A stretch of DNA of 64,000 bases. Source: Ohtaekwangia sp. (GTDB lineage Bacteria; Bacteroidota; Bacteroidia; Cytophagales; Cyclobacteriaceae). Of the stretch, positions 42,862-51,353 are shown one piece after another. Under the pieces are notes generated by a model. The model was given only the letters and a program-made list of their open reading frames with translations. It made no database searches and was not told where the DNA came from. The translations under genes were made by a program, and so were the position numbers. Every line of letters begins with the position of its first letter. The stretch's first letter is position 1. The stretch spans positions 124,001 to 188,000 of the forward strand of contig JAJNPV010000050.1 of the NCBI GenBank assembly GCA_021155195.1. Reading direction: 5' to 3'.

Positions 42862-44634
42862 TTAAACAACTTCTTTATACTGCATTTTGTGCAGTTGAGC
42901 ATAGAAGCCTTCCTGAGTTAACAGGGTTTCGTGGGTGCCTATTTCCTTAATCTCGCCCTTATCAAGAACGATGATTTTATTAGCTTTTTGAATGGTGGAA
43001 AGTCGATGAGCAATTACAATGCTGGTTCTGCTAGCCATCATCTTGGAAATCGCCTCCTGGATCATTTGTTCTGTTTCGCTATCTACTGAAGAAGTGGCTT
43101 CATCCAACACTAAAATTTTTGGATCATATACCATAGCGCGAATAAATGAAAGCAACTGTCGCTGCCCTACGGATATCGTTGAACCCCGTTCCATTACATT
43201 ATAATCAAGGCCACCGGGTAGTCGGTCTATAAACTTACGAGCACCTACCAGATCGGCTGCGTGAAGAATCATTTCATCTGTAACATCGGTGTTGCCCAGT
43301 GTAATGTTATTTCGGATTGTATCTGAAAATAGGAATACATCTTGCAACACAACTCCCATGCTTCTACGAAGCACATTTAAATCGTACTCCTTAATATCAA
43401 CACCATCAACTTTTATGGTTCCCCGATTAATCTCGTAAAAACGATTGAGTAAATTGATAATGGAAGATTTACCTGCCCCCGTTGCACCTACTAATGCTAT
43501 AGTCTCACCGGCTTTGATTTCAAGATTTACATCCTTTAGTACATATTCGGCATCGTTGTACGCAAACCAAACATGATCAAAGGAAACCTCTCCTTTTACC
43601 TCTTCAGGTTTAAAATCCCCATTCTCAACTGTATCCGTTTGATCATCTAACAGATTAATAATACGCGATGAACTCACAATACCCATTTGCAAGGTGTTGT
43701 AGCGATCGGCAATCATTCGGATGGGGCGGAAGAACATTTGGATATACATGATAAAAGCCATAAGCGTACCTACTGTAATGCCGGTTTGCTCCTGATTGAT
43801 TACCCCTTTGGCTCCGTACCAAACTAAGAGACCAATACCCATGGCAGCAATAATTTCAGCCACAGGATAATAAACAGAATAATATAACACCGATCTCAGG
43901 TTTGCATCCCGATGCTCTTTGTTGATCTCCTGAAACTTTTCGTATTCTCTTTTTTCACTTCCAAACATGTGCACGATGTTCATTCCCGTAAGGTGCTCTT
44001 GCACAAATGCATTTAAGTTTGATACCGCATTGCGTACATCATTAAAAGCAACTTTAATTTTTTCTTTAAACACGTACGTAGAAAGCAACATGAGTGGGAT
44101 GGTTGACAAACTAACCAAAGCCAACCGCCAATCGGTAATAAACATAAAAACCAAAATGAAAACGATTTGCAAAAGATCGCCAGCCATAGCAGCCAGCCCT
44201 TCGCTGAATACATCAGCCAGAGTCTCAACATCTGAAACGGTGCGGGTTACTAATCTCCCGATGGGAGTTTTATCAAAAAATTTGAGGCGCAGATTTACAA
44301 TGTGTTCGTACAGCTGAATGCGGATATCGCGAATTACATACTGACCAATGCGACCCGAGATATAGGTATGTACATATTGAACCGCTGCCTGCACCACCAA
44401 TAAGGCAAGAATAAAAATCATCACATACACCATGGCCCAATAGTTACCGAAGGCAACATGCTTATCAAGCGTATATTGAATTAGCAACGGACGAAGTGGA
44501 GTAAGAAATCCTAATAAAAGTGTGAGCAATATCAAAAAATAGAAGCGACCCTGATAGGGCTTAATAAACTTCATGATGCGGCCGAGCACCTTCCAGTCAA
44601 TAATATTACCGCTACTTACTTTTTCCTTTTCCAT
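42862..44634 (-). CDS. ABC exporter half, canonical-site type
   Basis: A 590-residue half-transporter with about six membrane helices (residues 1-330) and an ATPase domain: Walker A GATGAGKSS, signature variant SVGQ (ISVGQRQLL) and Walker B ILVLDEATSSVD with the catalytic Glu512. The canonical Walker B here and the Asp in the gene at 40286-42073 make a complementary heterodimer likely. The start codon is preceded by a G-rich palindromic repeat (44637-44672). Confidence 0.92.
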   Translation of the reverse strand: MEKEKVSSGNIIDWKVLGRIMKFIKPYQGRFYFLILLTLLLGFLTPLRPLLIQYTLDKHVAFGNYWAMVYVMIFILALLVVQAAVQYVHTYISGRIGQYVIRDIRIQLYEHIVNLRLKFFDKTPIGRLVTRTVSDVETLADVFSEGLAAMAGDLLQIVFILVFMFITDWRLALVSLSTIPLMLLSTYVFKEKIKVAFNDVRNAVSNLNAFVQEHLTGMNIVHMFGSEKREYEKFQEINKEHRDANLRSVLYYSVYYPVAEIIAAMGIGLLVWYGAKGVINQEQTGITVGTLMAFIMYIQMFFRPIRMIADRYNTLQMGIVSSSRIINLLDDQTDTVENGDFKPEEVKGEVSFDHVWFAYNDAEYVLKDVNLEIKAGETIALVGATGAGKSSIINLLNRFYEINRGTIKVDGVDIKEYDLNVLRRSMGVVLQDVFLFSDTIRNNITLGNTDVTDEMILHAADLVGARKFIDRLPGGLDYNVMERGSTISVGQRQLLSFIRAMVYDPKILVLDEATSSVDSETEQMIQEAISKMMASRTSIVIAHRLSTIQKANKIIVLDKGEIKEIGTHETLLTQEGFYAQLHKMQYKEVV

Positions 44635-44636
44635 AA

Positions 44637-44672
44637 CCTCACCCCCTGCCCCTCTCCAAAGGAGAGGGATGA
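44637..44672. repeat. Palindromic repeat with CCCTCTCC core
   Basis: CCCTCTCC (44650-44657), AAA, GGAGAGGG (44661-44668) form a perfect 8-bp stem flanked by CCTCACCCCCTGC. On the minus strand it abuts the start of the ABC exporter gene and places GGTGAGG 2 bases before the ATG. I recognise this as a widely scattered intergenic repeat type in Bacteroidota. Confidence 0.75.
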
Positions 44673-44763
44673 CTCTCGTTTAAATTTATAACTTGTTTAG
44701 TAATGATCATCTTTACTTAAACCTTGATTTTTACATGCAAAGAAATGCATAATTCCAGATGAT

Positions 44764-45507
44764 CTAAATAAAAATTGATTTGGGATATTTAACATGAACT
44801 AAATACAACGCTTCAGGGGGCACATTGACACCTGCCTGCTTGCGGTCCTTACTCTTTAATATCTCTTGAAATTGTTTAATACTGATTTTCTTTGAGCCAA
44901 CATCCAACAAGGTTCCCACAATGGATCGCACCATCCCCCGTAAAAAACGGTTGGCTGTGATTGTTAAAACCAGCAAGTCGCCTTTTTGATTCCACTTTGC
45001 CTGTTTAATGTTGCAAATAAAGTTGTTTACATCCGTATGCACCTTGCTAAAACATTGAAAATCGTGTTCCCCGATCAATAACGCAGTTGCCCGCTCAATG
45101 GTTGGCAAATCGAGCGGCCGAAAGAAATAATAAGTATGACCTACCATGATCGGATCCTTTACGCGGGTGATTTTGTATTCATAGGTTCTGTCGAGCGCAT
45201 CATATCGCGCACTGGCTTCCGGTTTAACCGGACGAACAGAGCGAATGCCTATAAACCTTGGTAAGATTGAATTCAGTTTTGCAATCCAGGATGGCTCATC
45301 AAAATCCATTTCAACATCGGCATGAAAAAATTGCTGCACACAATGCACTCCTGTATCAGTTCGTCCACTCCCAACAATCGAAATCTTTTTGCGAAATACC
45401 TTTGTCATGCAATCTTCCACCACCTGCTGCACACTAATAGCATTCGGTTGATTTTGCCAACCGTGGTAGCTCGTGCCATTGTAAGTTATTTCGAAGAAGT
45501 ATCTCAT
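44764..45507 (-). CDS. truA: tRNA pseudouridine(38-40) synthase
   Basis: A 247-residue TruA that modifies the anticodon stem-loop. The catalytic Asp51 is in GSGRTDTGVH, and the C-terminal RGMVRSIVGTLLDVG is intact. The start MRYFFEITYNG at 45507 matches the family. An ATG four codons earlier would be made from the CAATTG repeat that separates truA from the thiolase gene. Confidence 0.96.
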   Translation of the reverse strand: MRYFFEITYNGTSYHGWQNQPNAISVQQVVEDCMTKVFRKKISIVGSGRTDTGVHCVQQFFHADVEMDFDEPSWIAKLNSILPRFIGIRSVRPVKPEASARYDALDRTYEYKITRVKDPIMVGHTYYFFRPLDLPTIERATALLIGEHDFQCFSKVHTDVNNFICNIKQAKWNQKGDLLVLTITANRFLRGMVRSIVGTLLDVGSKKISIKQFQEILKSKDRKQAGVNVPPEALYLVHVKYPKSIFI

Positions 45508-45510
45508 AAT

Positions 45511-45542
45511 AATTGTCAATTGTCAATTGACAATTGACAATT
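45511..45542. repeat. Perfect 32-bp CAATTG palindrome
   Basis: AATTGTCAATTGTCAA (45511-45526) is followed by its exact reverse complement. It consists of alternating TTGTCAA/TTGACAA units. It contains the end and stop codon of the thiolase gene on the minus strand. A related copy is at 63295-63363. Confidence 0.85.
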
Positions 45543-46736
45543 TGTATTCTCGTAAATAATCGCTGCACCCTGTCCTACACCAATACACATTGTGGCCAAT
45601 CCATATTTTACATTGCGCCTCTTCATTTCATGAATTAGTGTGGCACTGATGCGAACGCCACTGCACCCCAAAGGATGGCCAATAGAAATAGCACCACCGT
45701 TTACGTTTACAATTTCCGGATTCAGATTCAAGTCACGTATGCAAGCGATGGATTGTGAAGCAAAAGCTTCGTTGAGTTCAGCCAATCCCACATCTGAAAT
45801 TTTTAACCCTGCACGTTGCAATGCTTTTTTTGTGGCTGGTACCGGGCCAACACCCATATAAGCAGGATCAACTCCGGCAACGGCCATGGATACAATCCGA
45901 GCCAACGGTTTTATTTTTAACTTTTTCAATAGCTCTTCACTTACAATCAAGCACGCTGCCGCCCCATCATTAATACCCGAAGAGTTTCCGGCTGTTACAC
46001 TTCCATTTTCTTTAAAAGCCGGTTTAAGTGCTGTTAATTTTTCCAAAGAAGTTTCGCGAGGATATTCATCAGCATTAAATTCAATTTCCTCTTTTCCTTT
46101 TTTTACTGATACGGAAATCAATTCATCTTTAAATCTTTCTGCTTTATGGGCTGCAAAATATTTTTGTTGTGATGTCAATCCAAATTGATCTTGCTCTTCG
46201 CGTGTAATCTTCCATTTCTCGGCCACATTCTCTGCTGTTTCGCCCATTGAATATGGATAATACAACTGTGAAAGTTTTGAATTAATAAATCGCCAGCCAA
46301 TGGTAGTATCATACATTTCCGCTTTGCGTGAAAATGGCTCTACTGATTTTGGCATGACAAACGGAGCCCGGCTCATACTCTCCACTCCGCCTGCGATATA
46401 ACAATCTCCGTCTCCATTCAAGATTGCGCGTGTTGCATCCATAATCGCTTGCAGGCCCGAAGCACATAATCTGTTTACGGTTACCCCGCTTACTTCAATC
46501 GGAAGCCCAGCAAGCAACAATGCCATACGAGCCACATTGCGGTTATCTTCACCTGCCTGGTTGGCCGCACCAAAAACCACATCTTCAATCAACTTGTGAT
46601 CAATGTTTTGATTGCGCTCTAATAATTTCCTTATAACTGTTGCCGCCAAATCATCCGGCCTGACCGAAGCAAGCGTGCCACCATATTTGCCAACCGGTGT
46701 GCGAATAATATCAATGATATATGCTGATTTTACCAT
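45516..46736 (-). CDS. Acetyl-CoA acetyltransferase (thiolase)
   Basis: A 406-residue thiolase II family enzyme that makes or cleaves 3-ketoacyl-CoA. The acyl-accepting Cys91 is in NRLCASGLQAI, the His is in GGAISIGHPLGCSG and the second Cys384 is in MCIGVGQG. The family normally ends soon after GQGAAIIYE. Here nine extra residues (TNCQLSIDN) come from the CAATTG repeat, which also gives the stop. Likely roles are beta-oxidation or ketone and amino-acid degradation. Confidence 0.93.
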   Translation of the reverse strand: MVKSAYIIDIIRTPVGKYGGTLASVRPDDLAATVIRKLLERNQNIDHKLIEDVVFGAANQAGEDNRNVARMALLLAGLPIEVSGVTVNRLCASGLQAIMDATRAILNGDGDCYIAGGVESMSRAPFVMPKSVEPFSRKAEMYDTTIGWRFINSKLSQLYYPYSMGETAENVAEKWKITREEQDQFGLTSQQKYFAAHKAERFKDELISVSVKKGKEEIEFNADEYPRETSLEKLTALKPAFKENGSVTAGNSSGINDGAAACLIVSEELLKKLKIKPLARIVSMAVAGVDPAYMGVGPVPATKKALQRAGLKISDVGLAELNEAFASQSIACIRDLNLNPEIVNVNGGAISIGHPLGCSGVRISATLIHEMKRRNVKYGLATMCIGVGQGAAIIYENTNCQLSIDN

Positions 46737-46777
46737 ATAAATTTACAATGGGTAATTTACCTGCCGGTTACATTTAG

Positions 46778-46785
46778 TAGTTTTG
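46778..46785 (+). promoter_or_regulatory. Possible -7 box for the DUF4293 gene
   Basis: TAGTTTTG fits TAnnTTTG and lies 26 bases before the start. TTTA lies 18 bases upstream in place of TTTG. Confidence 0.4.
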
Positions 46786-46811
46786 CGCGAGCAAGTTAAC
46801 GCAACCCTTTT

Positions 46812-47273
46812 ATGTGGCAAAGAGTACAAACCCTGTTTCTGATTTTAGTGGTACTGAGTATGCTGGTAAGTTTCTTTTTACCGATCTGGAGAATAACTAA
46901 CGGGGGCATCGAAATGCAGTTATATCCCCTTCATTTTTCAACTATTGAAAATGGAGTTAAAACCACGCAATATTTTCCATTCAGCATAATGGCCATTTTG
47001 ATGGCTGCCGCAGCCACTGTAGCAGTGATGGAAATTATGCGATTCGATAACCGGATGACTCAGGTAAAATTAGGAACCCTTAATTCATTGATTCTGGCAT
47101 TTGTGTTGGGCTCTGTGGTTTACTTTTATAATCAGGTTACCAACCAGTATGGATATGGCAAATTTGGACTAAGCATTTGGGTTCCTTTTATCGGTGTTGC
47201 ATGCAACTGGCTTGCCATTCGGTTTATACGTAAAGATGAAAAATTAGTGCGCGATTCAGATCGGATTCGCTAA
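46812..47273 (+). CDS. DUF4293 membrane protein
   Basis: A 153-residue protein with four membrane helices (about residues 5-25, 55-76, 87-107 and 121-139). The start MWQRVQTLFLILVVLSMLVSFFLPIW is the mark of the Bacteroidota family DUF4293. Function is unknown. It lies 52 bases before tpx, on the same strand. Confidence 0.85.
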   Translation: MWQRVQTLFLILVVLSMLVSFFLPIWRITNGGIEMQLYPLHFSTIENGVKTTQYFPFSIMAILMAAAATVAVMEIMRFDNRMTQVKLGTLNSLILAFVLGSVVYFYNQVTNQYGYGKFGLSIWVPFIGVACNWLAIRFIRKDEKLVRDSDRIR

Positions 47274-47325
47274 ACTTATTAGCGCATTTGCTGTTTTCAT
47301 TTGGTAACAAAATCTTAAATAATTT

Positions 47326-47823
47326 ATGGCACTTACCAAATTAGGACCTAATGATGCACACACGATTGATAATCTCCCGGCAATCGGATCAACTGCTCCA
47401 GACTTTACATTAACTGCTAACGACATGAGTGATGTATCATTCAGTCAATTTGCCGGAAAAACTGTAGTGCTAAATATCTTTCCAAGCATTGATACACGGG
47501 TGTGCGCAACATCCGTTCGTGAATTCAATAAACGCGTGGTTTCTTTTGACAATGCTGTTATCCTTTGCATTTCTAAAGATTTACCATTTGCTCAGAAAAG
47601 ATTTTGTGGTGCCGAAGGAATCGATAAGGCAATAACGCTTTCTGATTTCAGAAGTCGTGGATTTGGTAAGGACTATGGTGTTGAATTGGTTGACAGTGCT
47701 TTTGCAGGATTGCTTGCCAGGGCCGTGGTTGTGATTGACCCGCATGGAACTATAAAATATACTCAACTTGTTCCAGTAATTGGCGAAGAGCCAAATTATG
47801 AAGCAGCGTTAAAATCGATTTAA
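47326..47823 (+). CDS. tpx: Thiol peroxidase
   Basis: A 165-residue atypical 2-Cys peroxiredoxin. The peroxidatic Cys60 is in SIDTRVCATSVREFN and the resolving Cys94 in KRFCGAEG, at almost the same positions as in the E. coli enzyme. It reduces peroxides with thioredoxin. Length is normal, and a terminator follows. Confidence 0.96.
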   Translation: MALTKLGPNDAHTIDNLPAIGSTAPDFTLTANDMSDVSFSQFAGKTVVLNIFPSIDTRVCATSVREFNKRVVSFDNAVILCISKDLPFAQKRFCGAEGIDKAITLSDFRSRGFGKDYGVELVDSAFAGLLARAVVVIDPHGTIKYTQLVPVIGEEPNYEAALKSI

Positions 47824-47847
47824 AGTAAATCTAGTATTTGAAATATT

Positions 47848-47882
47848 AACCCTCGCAATACTTGTGGAGGGTTATTTATTTT
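47848..47882 (+). terminator. Terminator after tpx
   Basis: AACCCTC (47848-47854) pairs with GAGGGTT (47867-47873), followed by ATTTATTTTAATT. The T-tract is interrupted but the stem is perfect. Confidence 0.65.
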
Positions 47883-47908
47883 AATTAAATTCGAAAAATG
47901 TGAGTTGC

Positions 47909-49294
47909 ATGAAAAGTCTAATCGGTTTAGTGGTTGCATTGCTTCTATTAAATAGCAGTGTGTTTTGTCAAAGCATTCAGATCAAGGATATTCAATTCAA
48001 GAAGGGATTTCAGTTTAATCCTATTTCAAAGGAGACTTTTACATTTATTTATCAAATAAAAACGCGCGATCCGCAGCGCGTGACCTTCAGGAAGATAGAT
48101 TTTGATTCGCATCTCACGCTATTAGAAACAACTCTTGTTGAATTTATAGGAGACTACTCTTTGATTCAATCTTCTTCTAGTTCTACTTATACTGCATCTT
48201 TGTTTGGTTCCCGAATCGGCTCAAGTCTTATGATTCATTTCATTAACAATGACACAAAAGCTCAAACCTCTTTTCCCCTTAAGGTAATGGGGCCATGGAA
48301 TAAAAAGGTTGTAACCATAACATCCTCGCATGATAATACTTTCTTTGTGCTATATCAATTCAATTCGAAGATTTGGGAGTTGCAAGAAATTGACACTAAC
48401 GGGAATACACTTTGGCGTAAGACAATCAACGATATGAAATCTAAGATTTCCATTGGAGAAATTTCTCTTTTAGATCGCGATCACCTCACGTTATCGATCT
48501 CCAGAAATTATAAGAGTAGAAAGATCAAAAATGAGGTTCTGGTTATCGATGCTCATAGTGGTGACGATATCTACCGAGAGTCTCTATTTAATGATAATTC
48601 GAAAAGTACCTTTGACAATTCTTTTTTAACCGATAGCATATTTTATACAACGGGGCGCACATTCTTTACAAATCGAATTAGCAACCAATCTACTGGACTT
48701 CCATATCTAAGAGAGTTTAACTCAAATACATCGAGCGAAATAAAACTTACAAGTAGTCTTTTGAGTATGAAAACCTACTGGATGGATCTGGTTAAGACCG
48801 ATTCTGGCAATCGGTACCTAATTGGCGAAACCTTTACCAATGAACCCTATGGGGCATACCTCCTGAAAGGTATAGTTACTGGGGTGATGACCATGGGATT
48901 GTTTTATGTTTCCTGGACATCAATGAAATTTAACGACATTGCTATTATTTCTCTGGACGATCCAAGCCAACCTCCATTTTCCTTAGTCAAGCTGACGCCA
49001 AGGCGCATCCAACTTGGTAATTATACCCCAGGATACATCTTTGCGAAATACTCGTATAATACTGGCCAGATTCGATACTGGGGGCATGACTCGTTAGAGA
49101 ATCTAATCTTGCTAGATGGCAACCTTTTAAAAAAATACAATTTATTGTCAAGGGCAACAGAAGAACTCGGAGTTCTACCTGCTGATGCTTCTCAAAATGT
49201 GATTTATACCTCAAGCGATTACGTGATCTATCTAAATACGAGAAAAATGAGCAACCTGGTTGAATTTAAAGTGGTGCCTTTAAAAAAGAGGTAA
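47909..49294 (+). CDS. Exported protein of unknown function
   Basis: A 461-residue protein from the ATG at 47909 (a GTG three codons earlier is possible). A signal peptide (KSLIGLVVALLLLNSSVFCQ) is clear. The body is Ser/Thr/Asn-rich beta-type sequence with units like LQEIDTNGNTLWRKTI that recall beta-propeller blades. A hydrophobic stretch (GIVTGVMTMGLFYVSW) lies near residues 323-338. No family is recognised. Its TAA overlaps the ATG of the next gene (TAATG), so the two form a unit. Confidence 0.65.
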   Translation: MKSLIGLVVALLLLNSSVFCQSIQIKDIQFKKGFQFNPISKETFTFIYQIKTRDPQRVTFRKIDFDSHLTLLETTLVEFIGDYSLIQSSSSSTYTASLFGSRIGSSLMIHFINNDTKAQTSFPLKVMGPWNKKVVTITSSHDNTFFVLYQFNSKIWELQEIDTNGNTLWRKTINDMKSKISIGEISLLDRDHLTLSISRNYKSRKIKNEVLVIDAHSGDDIYRESLFNDNSKSTFDNSFLTDSIFYTTGRTFFTNRISNQSTGLPYLREFNSNTSSEIKLTSSLLSMKTYWMDLVKTDSGNRYLIGETFTNEPYGAYLLKGIVTGVMTMGLFYVSWTSMKFNDIAIISLDDPSQPPFSLVKLTPRRIQLGNYTPGYIFAKYSYNTGQIRYWGHDSLENLILLDGNLLKKYNLLSRATEELGVLPADASQNVIYTSSDYVIYLNTRKMSNLVEFKVVPLKKR

Positions 49295-49956
49295 TGAAAA
49301 AGGAAATCATTGTTTTCATTTTTCTTATGATTTATAGTCTTGAAAATCACGCACAAATAGTTTTTGATCTGCCTGATTCTGAAAAGAAGAAAAATGATGC
49401 TCAGGTACTAGTTTCGTTTCATGCAGCTTTGGGATTTATTAACCCAAACGATGTAAACAAATACATTCAAACGAAAGTCAACAATCTTACACAAGGTAAT
49501 GCTATTTTTTACCAAGGCTCACCTTCCATATCCACAGCTGGCTCACTTAATCTTTCTCTTTTATACCGATTTAAGAATCATTTTCAGTTGTCCTCGCCTA
49601 TTGAATACGCGGGGGCTCCAAAAACAATAACAATTGATCGTTCTACACTTAATTTTAATCTGCAGCGATTTTCAATTGGCGCAATAGGGGATTATCTTTT
49701 TCCTTTGGAAAATGATAATGCGCTTAATCTATCAGCAGGATTGATGTATCATATGATGTGGTTTGAAGGGTATAAAGCAAATGTCGCAAGACCCCGGTTT
49801 GAATTTGGATATACCAGCTTTAGACAAAGATATGACTGGGAGATATTTTTTCAGTTCGATTTAGCCAATGGATCAACGAATCGACCAAATAGTAATTCTC
49901 TGAACAAATTAGATTTCAGTGGAATGTACATCGGTTGGAGAATAATTCTTTCTTAA
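49294..49956 (+). CDS. Outer-membrane beta-barrel protein of unknown function
   Basis: A 220-residue protein with a signal peptide (about residues 1-20, ending NHAQ) and beta-barrel-like alternating strands (GSLNLSLLYRFKNHFQLSSP, FEFGYTSFRQRYDWEIFFQF). The C-terminus GMYIGWRIILS lacks the usual final Phe. It is translationally coupled to the preceding exported protein, which suggests a two-part surface complex. That is inference only. Confidence 0.65.
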   Translation: MKKEIIVFIFLMIYSLENHAQIVFDLPDSEKKKNDAQVLVSFHAALGFINPNDVNKYIQTKVNNLTQGNAIFYQGSPSISTAGSLNLSLLYRFKNHFQLSSPIEYAGAPKTITIDRSTLNFNLQRFSIGAIGDYLFPLENDNALNLSAGLMYHMMWFEGYKANVARPRFEFGYTSFRQRYDWEIFFQFDLANGSTNRPNSNSLNKLDFSGMYIGWRIILS

Positions 49957-49967
49957 ACTTTTATCCT

Positions 49968-51236
49968 ATGAAAAATACTATATTGATCAGTTGCCTTGCA
50001 CTTTTGGTAAATACACTATTGGCACAAACCTCAACCCGGTATTACATAACTGCCGATCGCGTGTTCGATGGCGAAGCCATCCATGAAGGATGGGCTGTAG
50101 TTGTTGAAAACGATAAAATAATTGCTGCTGGCCCTAAAGACAAAGTCAAAGAACCAACTGGAGCAATCAAAATTAATTTTCCAAACTCAACACTTACTCC
50201 AGGCCTTATTGAAGGCCACTCCCATTTATTTTTATATCCCTATAATATTACCGATTGGGATACTCAGGTCTTAAAAGAAACTGATTCATATCGAACTGCG
50301 CGTGCAACTGTGCATGCAAAAAATACTTTGATGGCCGGCTTCACTACAGCACGCGACTTAGGTACCGAAGGCGCAGGCTATTCGGATGTGGCGCTGAAGC
50401 GTGCCATTAATGAAGGCATTATTCCCGGTCCGCGTTTAATGGTAGCTGGTAGAGCTATTGTTTCAACAGGTTCTTATGGACCTAAAGGGTACGACACCGA
50501 TCAGGAAATTATGCTTGGCGCAGAACCAGCTGATGGTAATGATTTGATTCGCGTGGTGCGTGATCAAATTGGTAAGGGCGCTGACTTTATAAAAGTCTAT
50601 GCTGACTATCGGTGGGGCATTAATGGTGAAGATCGCCCATCTTTTACATTGGACGAATTAAAATTAATTAATGAAGTAACCCGCAGCAGTGGTCGTGTGT
50701 TGGTGTGCCATGCGAAATCGAAAGAAGCGATTACCCGCGCAGTGTTAGCCGGTGCCGAATCGATTGAGCACGGAGATTTTATTGATGTTGAAGTTGCCCG
50801 CTTGATGAAAGAGCATAATGTTACCTACTTCCCAACGATTGCTGCCGTTGATATGATTACACAATACAGGGGTTGGAAAAAAGGAATAGATCCTGAACCC
50901 GCTAACGTAACAAATAAAAAAAGAAGTTTTAAAGATGCACTTGCTTCCGGAGTGGCGATTGGAATGGGTGGCGATGTAGGAGTATACCCTCATGGTGAAA
51001 ATGTATTGGAGATGGAACTGATGGTGGAATACGGAATGAAAACTTTTGATGTACTGAAAGCTGCTACCAGTATAAATGCCCGTGCTTTTCATTTAGATAA
51101 TCAGGTTGGATCAATTAAAGAAGGATTGAAGGCCGACTTGGTAATTGTAACAGGTGACCCTTCTAAAAACATTTCTGACCTTAGAAAAGTAAAATTTGTG
51201 ATGAAGGATGGGGTTGTTTATAGAAATGAGAAATAG
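49968..51236 (+). CDS. Exported amidohydrolase, imidazolonepropionase-like
   Basis: A 422-residue metal-dependent hydrolase from the ATG at 49968 (MKNTILIS), with a signal peptide ending LLAQ. Metal-site motifs are present: HSH in LIEGHSHLFLYP, the candidate carboxylated Lys in ADFIKVYADY, His in VLVCHAKSKEA, His in ESIEHGDF and Asp in MGGDVGVYP. This subfamily often contains Xaa-Pro dipeptidases and related peptidases. The exact substrate cannot be read. Confidence 0.88.
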   Translation: MKNTILISCLALLVNTLLAQTSTRYYITADRVFDGEAIHEGWAVVVENDKIIAAGPKDKVKEPTGAIKINFPNSTLTPGLIEGHSHLFLYPYNITDWDTQVLKETDSYRTARATVHAKNTLMAGFTTARDLGTEGAGYSDVALKRAINEGIIPGPRLMVAGRAIVSTGSYGPKGYDTDQEIMLGAEPADGNDLIRVVRDQIGKGADFIKVYADYRWGINGEDRPSFTLDELKLINEVTRSSGRVLVCHAKSKEAITRAVLAGAESIEHGDFIDVEVARLMKEHNVTYFPTIAAVDMITQYRGWKKGIDPEPANVTNKKRSFKDALASGVAIGMGGDVGVYPHGENVLEMELMVEYGMKTFDVLKAATSINARAFHLDNQVGSIKEGLKADLVIVTGDPSKNISDLRKVKFVMKDGVVYRNEK

Positions 51237-51264
51237 AATTGTAAATTGAATCTTAAATAAGTTG

Positions 51265-51339
51265 AACCACGAAGGCACAAAGTCACTAAGTTGCACAAAG
51301 CTCTTCGTGATTCTTTGTGAACACCGTGCCTTAGTGGTT
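51265..51339. repeat. Long imperfect hairpin repeat (CACGAAGGCAC type)
   Basis: AACCACGAAGGCAC (51265-51278) pairs with GTGCCTTAGTGGTT (51326-51339) with one mismatch. Inner CACAAAG and CTTTGTG units can also pair. It is of the dispersed ...CACGAAGGCACAAAG... repeat type known from Bacteroidota. It is followed by TTAAAAAATT. Confidence 0.7.
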
Positions 51340-51353
51340 AAAAAATTACCTAT

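Noticed and set aside
45511..45542. CRISPR or tandem-repeat array
   Set aside because: It is a single short palindrome with no spacers; no array-like series of repeats was seen anywhere in the window.
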